Positions 1 to 8,567 of a stretch of DNA of 64,000 nucleotides are shown piece after piece. The stretch's first letter is position 1, and each line of letters starts with the position of its first letter. This DNA is from Mucilaginibacter aquatilis (GTDB taxonomy: Bacteria > Bacteroidota > Bacteroidia > Sphingobacteriales > Sphingobacteriaceae). The notes under the pieces were generated by a model. That model searched no databases, had not been told where the DNA came from, and saw only the letters and a list, made by a program, of their open reading frames with translations. The position numbers and the translations under genes were made by a program. The stretch lies in contig NZ_WQLA01000003.1 of assembly GCF_009755275.1 (NCBI RefSeq), forward strand, positions 620,001 through 684,000, written 5' to 3'.

Positions 1-291
1 TAAAGCTGTAGTGATTCTGCCAGTTTCATCAACCTCAGGACACTGATCTTTGATAGCTGCTGCTAATTTTCCTGGAGTAAAAGGCGATGGCCCGTTTGGC
101 AACTCTCGCTCCACGAGATAAACGCGGTCGAAATTTTTGTTCCATTTATCATAGCTGGTTTCATTATCAATAAACAAACTGACCAGGATGAAAGCAGCCA
201 GTCCTATCGCCAGTCCTGCAATGTTAAGGAGGTAAAAAACTTTACTTTTCAGAAACGATCGAAATGCAATCTTAATACTCAGATTCGTCAT
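1..291 (-). CDS. FtsX-like ABC transporter permease, N-terminal part (runs off the left edge)
   Basis: An open frame on the minus strand starts with ATG at 289-291 and stays open to base 1, giving 97 codons. The protein begins MTNLSIKIAFRSFLKSK, then one hydrophobic segment (about residues 18-45, VFYLLNIAGLAIGLAAFILVS), then a soluble stretch with SYDKWNKNFDRVY. This is the usual start of the MacB_PCD/FtsX permeases of about 800 residues that Bacteroidota carry in many copies: a first membrane helix followed by a periplasmic domain. Such permeases couple ATP hydrolysis to export or periplasmic mechanical work. The partner ATPase is not visible here. A tandem dyad (365-400) lies upstream and resembles one at 44132-44170. 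The family call is firm; the substrate is unknown. Confidence 0.8.
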   Translation of the reverse strand, partial: MTNLSIKIAFRSFLKSKVFYLLNIAGLAIGLAAFILVSLFIDNETSYDKWNKNFDRVYLVERELPNGPSPFTPGKLAAAIKDQCPEVDETGRITTAL

Positions 292-933
292 ACTATTAGC
301 TAAATACCTAAAACTACGCCATTATGTAATTTATTCATAGTCAGATATATGGTTAACTATTAAGTGTTCATTTTCGTACACCTGCGTTCGTTTTTATACT
401 GTTTATACATCTAAAGATGAGTTTATTTCTAATTACTCTACATGTATGTTGATGGTGCAGTTGTATAATCGGGAAATACTACTACCAGTAAATCGAATAC
501 GTACTAGATACTATCAGGTGAGGCGTATGGCAGCCCATGTATGCCCATGATCACATGGCGGTGCTAGTTGCTACCTGCCTGAACATCAAACTTATCTCTA
601 GTTTGATAAAACGCTATCAATCAATTTTCTAATTATAAAATTGAGTATGCCCGCTTAAAAACAGCGGATTTCTGATACATACTAAAATTCATCTTTTTAT
701 AATCAATAACATAAATGCTTCCGTAACTCATTCGGGAAAAGGCGCTTTTTGCTTCCGAGTGATCCTATTGCTGCAAATAGTCGGCCTCGGCTAACTGTAT
801 TACTTCATTATCTGTTAACAGTGCGGTTTTGCTTTCAGTGATCGTGGGGCGAATTTATATAGCAAATCTACACTTCAGTGTAGTTAGCAAACCCATCCCT
901 TTTTTAATTTTTGCACTACTATTTTCTATTCTT
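292..933. other. Intergenic region with a tandem dyad motif
   Basis: No convincing gene is seen in these 640 bases, which separate the leftward permease gene from the rightward DUF3667 gene. The notable element is an imperfect dyad TGTTCATTTTCGTACA at 365-380, followed 20 bases later by a degenerate copy (CGTTC-N6-ATACT, 385-400). It sits about 75-110 bases upstream of the permease start. On the minus strand a TGGCG (317-321) could be a weak sigma-54 -24 element, but the -12 element is poor. The T-rich leader just before 934 contains AATTTTTG, close to the Bacteroidota -7 box. Confidence 0.4.
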
Positions 934-1668
934 ATGATTTTAGATACTATCACTTGTGGCCATTGCCATAACGAGATAACGCATAAGTTTTGTTCGCAAT
1001 GCGGTCAGCCGGCTAAACTTAACCGTATAGACGCTCACTATATTCAGCACGAAGTGTTACATGTGCTGCATTTTGAAAAAGGAATATTGTACACCATTAA
1101 GGAGCTACTTTTGAACCCTGGCAAAAGCGTACGGGCATTTATTGCCGAAAACAGGAGCCGACTGGTTAAGCCTGTCATTTTTATTATTCTATCCTCGTTG
1201 TTATATACCGTTGTCAGCCATTCTTTTCATTTAGATGAAGGGTATATTACCATACGCGACAAGGATAACCTGACAACCAGTTCCATCAAAAATTGGGTGC
1301 AAAGCCATTACGGATACGCCAATATCATTATGGGCATATGTATAGCAGGGTGGCTACAGCTATTTTTTAGAAGGAGCAATTATAACTACTTTGAGATTTT
1401 GATACTGCTATGCTTTGTGATGGGTATGGGCATGCTTATCTTGTCTGTGTTCGCGCTGATTGAAGGCATAACCAGTTATAAAACAATGGCTTTTTCGGTG
1501 GTAATTAGTCTGGGCTATTCTGCCTGGGCCATAGGCGACTTTTTTGACAGCCGGAGAAAGATCGGCCGTTACTTTAAGGCTTTGGCGGCTTATCTGCTAG
1601 GCATGCTCACATTTAGTGTGATGATTTTCATGCTGAATACAACCCTTAATTTGATTACTAAACACTAA
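934..1668 (+). CDS. DUF3667 family zinc-ribbon membrane protein
   Basis: The protein has about 244 residues. It opens MILDTITCGHC and carries a zinc-ribbon pattern C-x2-C, then C-x2-C about nine residues later (FCSQCGQ). A His-rich amphipathic stretch follows, and then the TIKELLLNPGKSVRAFI block that is characteristic of DUF3667. The C-terminal half has four or more hydrophobic segments (PVIFIILSSLLYTV, IIMGICIAGWLQLFF, ILILLCFVMGMGMLILSVF, and the last about 20 residues). The frame is open further upstream from a TTG at 829, but those bases are a T-rich leader with a likely promoter, so ATG 934 is preferred. The function of the family is unknown. The gene stands alone, divergent from the permease and convergent with uvrA. 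Confidence 0.75.
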   Translation: MILDTITCGHCHNEITHKFCSQCGQPAKLNRIDAHYIQHEVLHVLHFEKGILYTIKELLLNPGKSVRAFIAENRSRLVKPVIFIILSSLLYTVVSHSFHLDEGYITIRDKDNLTTSSIKNWVQSHYGYANIIMGICIAGWLQLFFRRSNYNYFEILILLCFVMGMGMLILSVFALIEGITSYKTMAFSVVISLGYSAWAIGDFFDSRRKIGRYFKALAAYLLGMLTFSVMIFMLNTTLNLITKH

Positions 1669-1795
1669 CGTATGTCACATTAAAGTTTGTGTGAAGGTTT
1701 TGCCTATGAAATAATCAGCCCCTGCTTTTTCAATTCAGCTTTTATCATTGATAACGCCCACTCGCTTCTGCGACCGTACGGTGGTTTATCCAGCT

Positions 1796-4318
1796 CTATA
1801 GGTGCTTGGCCAGGTAAGGAGCGGTACGGCTCTCTTCGTTTTTGACAATCGCTGCCGGCTCGCCTTCGGCTACGATGCGGCCGCCTGATTCGCCTGCGCC
1901 CGGCCCGATATCGATCACCCAGTCGCTGGCCGCGATCACGTCCATATCGTGTTCTACCATGATCACCGTATTACCGGCATCGACCAGACGGTGGAGTTGC
2001 AGTAATAAACGCTCCACATCTGATGGATGCAGCCCTGTGGTTGGTTCATCTAGCACATATAGCGTTTGACCGTGCTGTACGCGTTGCAGTTCTGTTGACA
2101 GTTTGATCCGCTGTGCTTCGCCGCCTGAAAGTTCGGTCGCGGGCTGTCCCAGTCGCAGGTAGCCCAATCCAACTTCACGGACGACCTCCAGCGCGCGGCT
2201 GATTGCAGGCTCTTCGTAAAAAAAGTTTGCCGCCTCATCGACGGTCAGGCTCAGTACCTCCGCAATATTTTTGTCTTTGTAAGTAACTTCTAATGTTTTC
2301 GGGTTATAGCGGGTGCCGCCGCAGGTTGGGCAAGGCGTATAAACACTCGGTAGGAATAGCAGTTCAACCATCACCATCCCCTCGCCTTCACAATGTGGGC
2401 AGCGCCCTTTAACAACATTGAACGAAAAACGGCCGGCATCGAATTTACGCGCTTTGGCCATGGGCGTGGCAGCAAATAGTTTGCGTACATGATCGAACAA
2501 GCCGGTATAAGTGGCCAGGTTTGATCGTGGCGTACGCCCAATAGGTTTCTGATCAACAACCACCAATCTTTTGACATGCTTCATCCCGCAGGTGATGTTA
2601 CCGCCCGTCGTTTGTACTGGGGTGTCTTCCAAAGGGTCGGTTTCGCCATCGCTGGTGATATCCATTTGCAAACCTAATTGATCACTAACTAATTCAACCA
2701 GTACCTGGCTTACCAGACTGCTTTTGCCGGAACCGGATACACCGCTCACGCTGGTTAAAACGCCCAAGGGGAAAGCGACATCGAGATTCTTAAGATTATT
2801 CCTGGTGATGCCTTCTAGTTTTAGCCATTCTTTGGCTTTCCTGAGGTCGTTGGTCCTTTTGGGCCTATCGTCATAGATATAGTGGCGGGTGAGCGATTCC
2901 TTCACGTCGCGCAAACCACCAGGTAAGCCGCTGTATAAAATATGACCGCCTTTTTCACCGGCCGCTGGGCCTACATCCACAATCCAGTCGGCATGCCGGA
3001 TCACGTCGATCTCGTGCTCAACGACGAATAAAGAATTGCCGGATGCTTTTAATTTATCCAGTGCCCTTAGCAAGGCCTCCGTGTCAGCCGGGTGCAGGCC
3101 TGCCGATGGCTCGTCCAGCACATAGACCACTCCGAAGAGATTTGAGCGCACTTGCGTGGCTAAACGTAGGCGCTGCAATTCACCCGGCGATAAGGTCGGG
3201 GTACTTCTTTCAATGGTCAGGTAACCTAAGCCAAGGTCCAGCATGACCTGCACGCGGGCCAGAAAGTCTTCCGCAATGCGTTTGGCGACCACCGCCTTTT
3301 CGGGATGTTTTTCTTCGAGTTGCTTCAGTGCCCTGGCTTCACCGCTGGCATAGGGCGCAAAGATTGTGGCTAACTTGTTCAATGCAAGTCTGGATAGATC
3401 CGCGATATCATAACCCGCGAATTTAACAGATAAGGAAGCCTGCCGCAGACGCTTTCCATGGCATAACGGGCATTCACTACTGATCATGTATTGCGCTACC
3501 CTTTTCTTCATAAGTGCGCTTTGCGTGTTGGTGAACGTATGCCTTACATACCTGCGCGCGCCTGTAAAGGTGCCCATGTAATCAGGCTGCCGTTTATTCT
3601 TGATAAAGCGTTGGATCTCTTCGTGGTTATAGCCGGAATAGACCGGGACGACAGGCTGCTCTTCGGTGAACAGGATCCAGTCTCGGTCTTTTTTAGGCAG
3701 GTCTTTCCATGGTATGTCCAGGTTATAACCTATAGTGGTCAAAATATCACGCTGGTTCTGTCCCTGCCAGGCAGATGGCCAGGCGGCGATCGCTTTTTCC
3801 CGGATAGTGAGGGTGTCGTCGGGCACCATCGTTTTTTCGGTGATTTCGTAAACCCGGCCAAGACCATGGCATTCCGTACAGGCGCCTTCGGGTGTATTGG
3901 GCGAAAATGATTCCGCGTAGATGATAGCTTGGCCTGCCGGGTAATCTCCCGCGCGCGAATAAAGCATGCGTAACAAATTGGAAAGTGTAGTAACGCTGCC
4001 TACTGAGGAGCGGGTACTGGCCGCGCCACGTTGCTGCTGCAAGGCGACTGCCGGGGGCAGACCTTCGATCTCATTCACTTCTGGAATAGCCATTTGATTG
4101 AACAACCGCCGGGCATAAGGCGATACGGATTCCAGATAGCGTCGCTGCGCTTCTGCGTATAGCGTACCGAATGCCAAAGATGATTTGCCCGAGCCGGAGA
4201 CCCCTGTAAATACGACTAAGGCACCACGGGGAATGTCCAGATTCACATTCTTCAGATTATGTTCGCGCGCACCGCGTACCCGAACAAAGCCGGAAACATC
4301 CGTAACATTTTTAGCCAT
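1796..4318 (-). CDS. UvrA2-like excinuclease ABC subunit A paralogue
   Basis: This is a tandem ABC-ATPase of 840 residues, about 100 shorter than canonical UvrA. Both nucleotide-binding sites are complete: Walker A GVSGSGKSS near each half, signatures LSPGELQRLRLATQ and LSGGEAQRIKLSTE, and Walker B VYVLDEPSAGL and LYVLDEPTTGL. Zinc-binding cysteines are present as CTECHG, CPLCHG, CPHCEGEG and CPTCGG. The region where UvrA carries its UvrB-binding domain and first zinc module is too short, which matches the UvrA2 (class II) group linked to damage tolerance or drug resistance rather than classic excision repair. The frame extends to a TTG at 4339, but ATG 4318 (MAKNVTDVSG) is the better start. 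It is monocistronic; no uvrB or uvrC is nearby. Confidence 0.88.
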   Translation of the reverse strand: MAKNVTDVSGFVRVRGAREHNLKNVNLDIPRGALVVFTGVSGSGKSSLAFGTLYAEAQRRYLESVSPYARRLFNQMAIPEVNEIEGLPPAVALQQQRGAASTRSSVGSVTTLSNLLRMLYSRAGDYPAGQAIIYAESFSPNTPEGACTECHGLGRVYEITEKTMVPDDTLTIREKAIAAWPSAWQGQNQRDILTTIGYNLDIPWKDLPKKDRDWILFTEEQPVVPVYSGYNHEEIQRFIKNKRQPDYMGTFTGARRYVRHTFTNTQSALMKKRVAQYMISSECPLCHGKRLRQASLSVKFAGYDIADLSRLALNKLATIFAPYASGEARALKQLEEKHPEKAVVAKRIAEDFLARVQVMLDLGLGYLTIERSTPTLSPGELQRLRLATQVRSNLFGVVYVLDEPSAGLHPADTEALLRALDKLKASGNSLFVVEHEIDVIRHADWIVDVGPAAGEKGGHILYSGLPGGLRDVKESLTRHYIYDDRPKRTNDLRKAKEWLKLEGITRNNLKNLDVAFPLGVLTSVSGVSGSGKSSLVSQVLVELVSDQLGLQMDITSDGETDPLEDTPVQTTGGNITCGMKHVKRLVVVDQKPIGRTPRSNLATYTGLFDHVRKLFAATPMAKARKFDAGRFSFNVVKGRCPHCEGEGMVMVELLFLPSVYTPCPTCGGTRYNPKTLEVTYKDKNIAEVLSLTVDEAANFFYEEPAISRALEVVREVGLGYLRLGQPATELSGGEAQRIKLSTELQRVQHGQTLYVLDEPTTGLHPSDVERLLLQLHRLVDAGNTVIMVEHDMDVIAASDWVIDIGPGAGESGGRIVAEGEPAAIVKNEESRTAPYLAKHL

Positions 4319-4782
4319 GGATATTGAACAGGAAACCAAGGTTGAAGTTTCGATCTGTTTATTTTGCTCTTTCAGTAGATCATGTTACTGAGCACAATAT
4401 GCTCTGTTGTAAAATCTTATAGAAATGCTTGACTGTTGATTGTGTAATAAAATGCCGCTCAATATTTTCGGCATGCTCAAAAGCCACCGACAGTCCAAAT
4501 GCAAAAATAGGGTTCCCAAATTTGCTAAACACGGATGGGTTAAGTTCCACAAAGTAACCACTTACGCTATTTTCCAAGAAAACGAACCAAAGCGGCGTCA
4601 ATCTCGGTCAGCCGTTTCGTACGAACGCATAACTCAGAAAAACTCAGTACTAAGTTCTTTTTAAATTTTAGTTCCAAATCCTCTACCTTCTGCTAAAATT
4701 GACTGATATTTAACATAGGTAAGAATGGCCCTATGTCCTTAAAAAGTACATAGGGCATTTGCTTTTTATTGTGGTTATTGCT
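4319..4782. other. Intergenic region between uvrA2 and the heme operon
   Basis: About 460 bases without a supported gene. The short open frames here (about 73 codons on either strand) have no recognisable domain or plausible codon pattern. A hairpin near 4728-4756 is annotated separately. The bases just right of 4318 should contain the uvrA2 promoter, but no clear box was identified. Confidence 0.4.
4728..4756. terminator. Hairpin at the 3' end of the heme operon
   Basis: GCCCTATGT (4728-4736) pairs perfectly with ACATAGGGC (4748-4756) around an 11-base A/T loop. It lies 27 bases beyond the hmuS stop codon. A T-rich tail (GCTTTTTATT) follows on the plus strand only, so as a terminator of the leftward operon it lacks a good U-tract. 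It may instead mark or stabilise the mRNA end. Confidence 0.5.
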
Positions 4783-5802
4783 TTAGTTTAAAATACTACG
4801 CCAAGCCTCACTTTCGGGAATACCCGGCTTACGTTTACCAAAGAACTGAACAATTGTATTGCCCTTCGCATCATATACTTCAATGCTGTGGACCAAACCG
4901 TCTACGGTTGGTTTTTTGACTAGCCAAATGGCGGCGATGCCATCCAGGCGTAAATGCATATTAAACTCCGGGTCTAATACGTTAAACCACGGACCAGTTT
5001 CCACCAGCTTATTCACCTGGCCTGTATGTATCTGGATACAGCCTGCACTTCCGGTAAATACCATAATTTCGGTCTTCCAGGCTGATGCCTTTTGCAGAAT
5101 GTTCTTTAAAGCGCTAACTTCCATGCGTTGAGCAAAGCCATCCGGAGCCAATCGCAATGCCTGCGTACGGGTAAGCTCGTATTTGCGCAGCATACCATGA
5201 AAATCGTGCGTATCCTGCAAATTGATCCATTCATGATGGAAGTCTTTCAGGTTCACCTCATGGTCCGGGATTTCAACCGTCTTATTGGTCGTAGGCATAA
5301 TAACCATATCAATCTCCTGCTCTTCAGCACGATATTTAGCTACTAACACATGATAAGCGGCTACGTCACTTTGCTCGGTTAAATAAATCTTATGTACGGC
5401 CTGGCCGTCTTTGTCAAAAAACTGCAAGCTCAAGCGGTCATTCTCGTTTACGGCAAAGCCAAAATGCCAATGCGTCATAAATAAGCGCAGATCAATATCA
5501 GGAGTGACTACTAACCCTACATGGCCGTTAAAGCCTGCTTTTTTGTAAACGCCCTTGCGCTCGTGTACGCAAAAGTCGTTTCGGGTCAAGGCCATTACGT
5601 AACCCAATGTCGCCACTTCTTTCAGCAGTTCTTTGAAATCGCCACCCAATTTGATAGCGGTATTGCCTACGCCAGTGTTTACCAACTCAGCTTCACTTAC
5701 CCCTAGTTGTTTAGCGGCATCGCGTATTCTGATTTTGGGCTGTTGCTCTTTTAGCGCTAGCCATTGCTCTTTGATGGAGGTAATTGTATTTTCCATGATC
5801 AT
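4783..5802 (-). CDS. hmuS: Hemin-degrading factor, HemS/HmuS family
   Basis: A 339-residue cytoplasmic protein with no signal peptide. It has the duplicated HemS/ChuS architecture: two related halves, each with an N-terminal helical part and a beta-sheet core. Typical blocks are RIRDAAKQLGVSEAELV at the start, TRNDFCVHERKG, HWHFGFAV in the first half and EIMVFTGSAGCIQIHTG with FNMHLRLDGIAAIW in the second. Members bind heme and either shuttle it or break the macrocycle to release iron. It is the last gene of the operon, 15 bases after hmuV, which fits processing of heme delivered by the ABC importer. ATG 5802 or ATG 5796 could be the start. Confidence 0.9.
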   Translation of the reverse strand: MIMENTITSIKEQWLALKEQQPKIRIRDAAKQLGVSEAELVNTGVGNTAIKLGGDFKELLKEVATLGYVMALTRNDFCVHERKGVYKKAGFNGHVGLVVTPDIDLRLFMTHWHFGFAVNENDRLSLQFFDKDGQAVHKIYLTEQSDVAAYHVLVAKYRAEEQEIDMVIMPTTNKTVEIPDHEVNLKDFHHEWINLQDTHDFHGMLRKYELTRTQALRLAPDGFAQRMEVSALKNILQKASAWKTEIMVFTGSAGCIQIHTGQVNKLVETGPWFNVLDPEFNMHLRLDGIAAIWLVKKPTVDGLVHSIEVYDAKGNTIVQFFGKRKPGIPESEAWRSILN

Positions 5803-5817
5803 TATAATTTATAAATT

Positions 5818-6597
5818 TTAGACAATGCCCTTGGGTATTACAAATGGATACTTGCAGCCATAAGCATCAAACAATGCCATTTGTACCCCAAAAGCTTCTT
5901 GTATACTATAGGCGGTAATTACTTCGTTAGGCGTACCCAACGCCAGTATTCGTCCCTCTTTCAATATCAACACCCTGTCGGCATATCTGGATGCGAAATT
6001 AATATCGTGCAATATGGCTACCACGCCAAAGCCCTTATCGGCCAGGTGGCGTGCGGTGTTGAGTATTTGCTGTTGATAAAGCAGATCAAGCCCGTTGGTA
6101 GGCTCGTCTAAAAACAAGTAAGCCCCATCTATATCGTAAATTTGGGCTATTACCCTAGCCAGTTGCACTCGCTGTTGTTCTCCGCCCGAAAGTGTGCTAT
6201 AGTCGCGCCCAGCCAAATGTTTTACGCCTGTCTCATTCATAACGCTTTTCACTATATCAACATCATGTGACGACGGCTGGCCATTAAAGTGTGGGTACCG
6301 ACCCATCATTACGATTTCCTCTACCAGAAATGAAACGGATAAGGTGTTATGCTGGCTCAATACCGCACGGCGCAAGGCAAGTGCCGCCATACTATATGTT
6401 TTAATATGCTCATCATCTAACCGAACTTCGCCAGTATGAGCCTGCTGGTCGCCGCTCAATAATTTCATCAGCGTACTTTTTCCGGCACCGTTAGCACCTA
6501 TAACGGCCAGCATTTCTCCCTTTTGCACCTCAAGGTTGATATCAGCCAGTAAAGTTTTCTTACCAGCCTTATAGCTCACCTGATTTAAACTGATCAT
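5818..6597 (-). CDS. hmuV: Heme ABC importer ATP-binding protein
   Basis: A 259-residue ABC ATPase of the FecE/BtuD/HmuV type. Walker A is GANGAGKST (about residues 35-43), the signature is LSGGEQQRVQLARV, and Walker B is GAYLFLDEPTNGLD, followed by the H-loop ILHDINFA. It energises heme import through the permease HmuU. Its ATG overlaps the TGA of hmuU by four bases (ATGA), a sign of translational coupling. The substrate call rests on its position between hmuU and hmuS rather than on the ATPase sequence itself. Confidence 0.92.
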   Translation of the reverse strand: MISLNQVSYKAGKKTLLADINLEVQKGEMLAVIGANGAGKSTLMKLLSGDQQAHTGEVRLDDEHIKTYSMAALALRRAVLSQHNTLSVSFLVEEIVMMGRYPHFNGQPSSHDVDIVKSVMNETGVKHLAGRDYSTLSGGEQQRVQLARVIAQIYDIDGAYLFLDEPTNGLDLLYQQQILNTARHLADKGFGVVAILHDINFASRYADRVLILKEGRILALGTPNEVITAYSIQEAFGVQMALFDAYGCKYPFVIPKGIV

Positions 6598-7640
6598 AAT
6601 TGTGTTCTCCTTTTGCGGCTCATAATGATGTAAATAAAAACGGGCGCACCCAACAACGCGGTGATTACGCCCAAAGGCAATTCGGCAGGGGCAACAATAG
6701 TGCGGCTAACCAAATCGGCCAGGGTAAGTACTGCGGCACCCAAGATGGCCGATGCCGGAATTAGCAGACGATGATCTGCACCAAAAGCCATGCGGATAAT
6801 GTGCGGTATAATCAATCCGACAAACCCGATGATGCCGGATATTGCCACTGACGAACCAACGGCCATGGTAGCCAGTACAATCACCAGTCGTTTCACCAGC
6901 CCGGTATTCACGCCCATATGCCGTGCCTGCGCTTCGCCCAAGGCAAAGGCGTTTAATGATTTGGATAAAAACGGCAATGCGACTACCGGTATGGCAATAA
7001 ATGGTGATAATGCAGTTACTGACTTCCAGGTGGCACCGCCCAGGCTACCCAAATTCCAGAAGGTAATGTTACGAAGCTGTTCGTCTGTGGCCATATAGGT
7101 CATGAGTCCGATCAAAGCTCCGGCCAATGCATTAATGGCTATACCACCCAACAACAACACTGAAACATCCGACCGGCCCTGTTGAATTGAGATGCGGTAC
7201 ACGGCAAATGTGGTGATGCAAGCTCCGGCAAAAGCTGCAAGTGAAAGTGCGTAATAGCCCGTGGCCTGCTGCAACTGTTTAAAGATAGTGGCTTCGAGCA
7301 CAATCATCATAACGGCAAATAAGGAGGCTCCGGACGAAATACCAATCAGGCCTGAATCAGCCAGCGGGTTGCGGAACAAGCCCTGTAAGGAGGCGCCCGA
7401 GATTCCAAGCCCGGCACCGACCAAAACGCCCAACAATACCCGCGGAAAGCGTAGCGCAAACAGCACCGCCTCTTGCTGTGGTTGATAGTGAGCTTGCGGA
7501 TTGACTCCTGTTCGGTAGGCCACGATAGCAAAAAAATCACAGAGCCGGATATGTACCGCACCCAAACAAGCCGAGGCAATCATTACCGCCACCAGCAACC
7601 CCAATAGACCGGCTAATATTAAACTGTAACTCTTAAGCAC
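6594..7640 (-). CDS. hmuU: Heme ABC importer permease, FecCD family
   Basis: A 348-residue polytopic inner-membrane protein with about nine or ten hydrophobic segments. FecCD/BtuC hallmarks include LRFPRVLLGVLVGAGLGISG near residue 65, NPLADSGLIGISSGAS, and GIIGFVGLIIPHIIR near residue 275. The coding sequence begins with GTG at 7638-7640, and this codon overlaps the TAG of hmuT by one base, so the two genes are probably translationally coupled. It forms the translocation path for heme taken from HmuT. Confidence 0.92.
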   Translation of the reverse strand: MLKSYSLILAGLLGLLVAVMIASACLGAVHIRLCDFFAIVAYRTGVNPQAHYQPQQEAVLFALRFPRVLLGVLVGAGLGISGASLQGLFRNPLADSGLIGISSGASLFAVMMIVLEATIFKQLQQATGYYALSLAAFAGACITTFAVYRISIQQGRSDVSVLLLGGIAINALAGALIGLMTYMATDEQLRNITFWNLGSLGGATWKSVTALSPFIAIPVVALPFLSKSLNAFALGEAQARHMGVNTGLVKRLVIVLATMAVGSSVAISGIIGFVGLIIPHIIRMAFGADHRLLIPASAILGAAVLTLADLVSRTIVAPAELPLGVITALLGAPVFIYIIMSRKRRTQL

Positions 7641-8494
7641 TACGATTTTAATTTTTGTGCCAGTTCGGCTATTGCCTGTCCCAAACGCGGACCGAACCCG
7701 GTTAACAATTCGCCATCCATGGTGATAAAGCGCTTAGCTTTACCGGCTTTAGTTTGGTTAACACCTTGCACGTCCTGCAATCCGGCAGGGCCACCCAAAC
7801 TTTGCATACCACTGCTAAACAGAAGTATCACATCAGGATTAGCTTCCACCAGTGCTTCAGCAGTGAGCGGCTTATAATCGTTAAAACCTTTCACCGCATT
7901 TTGGCCACCGGCCAGTTGTATCATTTTTTCGAGCGGAGTGTTTTGCCCGGCTACCATCATGGTACCCGTTCCTCGGGCGTAAATGAACAGCACTTTAGGC
8001 TTGCCTTCACTTCTGGTCAGTTTTGCGGCAGCGGCCAAGTCAGCATTCAGCTTTTTAACTAAGGCTTCAGCTTTAGGCTTATTACCAAAACTATTGGCTA
8101 CCTGGCGTATGAGTTTCTTGGTACCTTCAGCACTTAATTCCTGCGTAAATAACACCAGCTTAATTCCTGCGCTTTTCAACTGGTCAGCCAATTCAGGTTT
8201 AATATCGGTAGAAAGTCCGGTAACCACATCGGGCTGTAAAGCCAGAATGCCTTCGGCAGATAGGTTACGGTTATGGCCCACTTTCGGTTTGCTTTTTAAG
8301 CTGACGGGGTAAGTACTGGTTACATCCACACCAACAATACTAGGCTCCAGGCCAATAGCTGCGAGTATTTCACTTACTGTACCGTTAACAGAAACAATTT
8401 TTTTAGAGGTAGCATTTATATGACGCGCTTGTACGGCGCTGATAGATGTGCTGATCATTAGGAAAAGCAACAATGCATTTTTGATAATCTTCAT
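7640..8494 (-). CDS. hmuT: Periplasmic heme-binding protein
   Basis: A 284-residue substrate-binding protein of the TroA/BtuF fold. It has a classical signal peptide (MKIIKNALLLFLMISTSISAVQA, cleavage near residue 23). The mature start IVSVNGTVSEILAAIGLEPSIVGVDVTSTYP and the later KVGHNRNLSAEGILALQPDVV are typical of ChuT/HmuT. It would carry heme from the outer-membrane receptor to HmuU. The preceding 73-base gap to hmuY has no obvious terminator, so it is probably in the same transcript. Confidence 0.9.
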   Translation of the reverse strand: MKIIKNALLLFLMISTSISAVQARHINATSKKIVSVNGTVSEILAAIGLEPSIVGVDVTSTYPVSLKSKPKVGHNRNLSAEGILALQPDVVTGLSTDIKPELADQLKSAGIKLVLFTQELSAEGTKKLIRQVANSFGNKPKAEALVKKLNADLAAAAKLTRSEGKPKVLFIYARGTGTMMVAGQNTPLEKMIQLAGGQNAVKGFNDYKPLTAEALVEANPDVILLFSSGMQSLGGPAGLQDVQGVNQTKAGKAKRFITMDGELLTGFGPRLGQAIAELAQKLKS

Positions 8495-8567
8495 ATGTTA
8501 AAAAATTTGAAAAAGCTCCCTAATTCGCACCAGGGACGCCTTACTTACTACTATTCAAGGAAACAAA

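Noticed and set aside
3491..3910. A 139-codon open frame on the plus strand
   Set aside because: It lies wholly opposite uvrA2 and has no domain; it is a shadow of the real gene.
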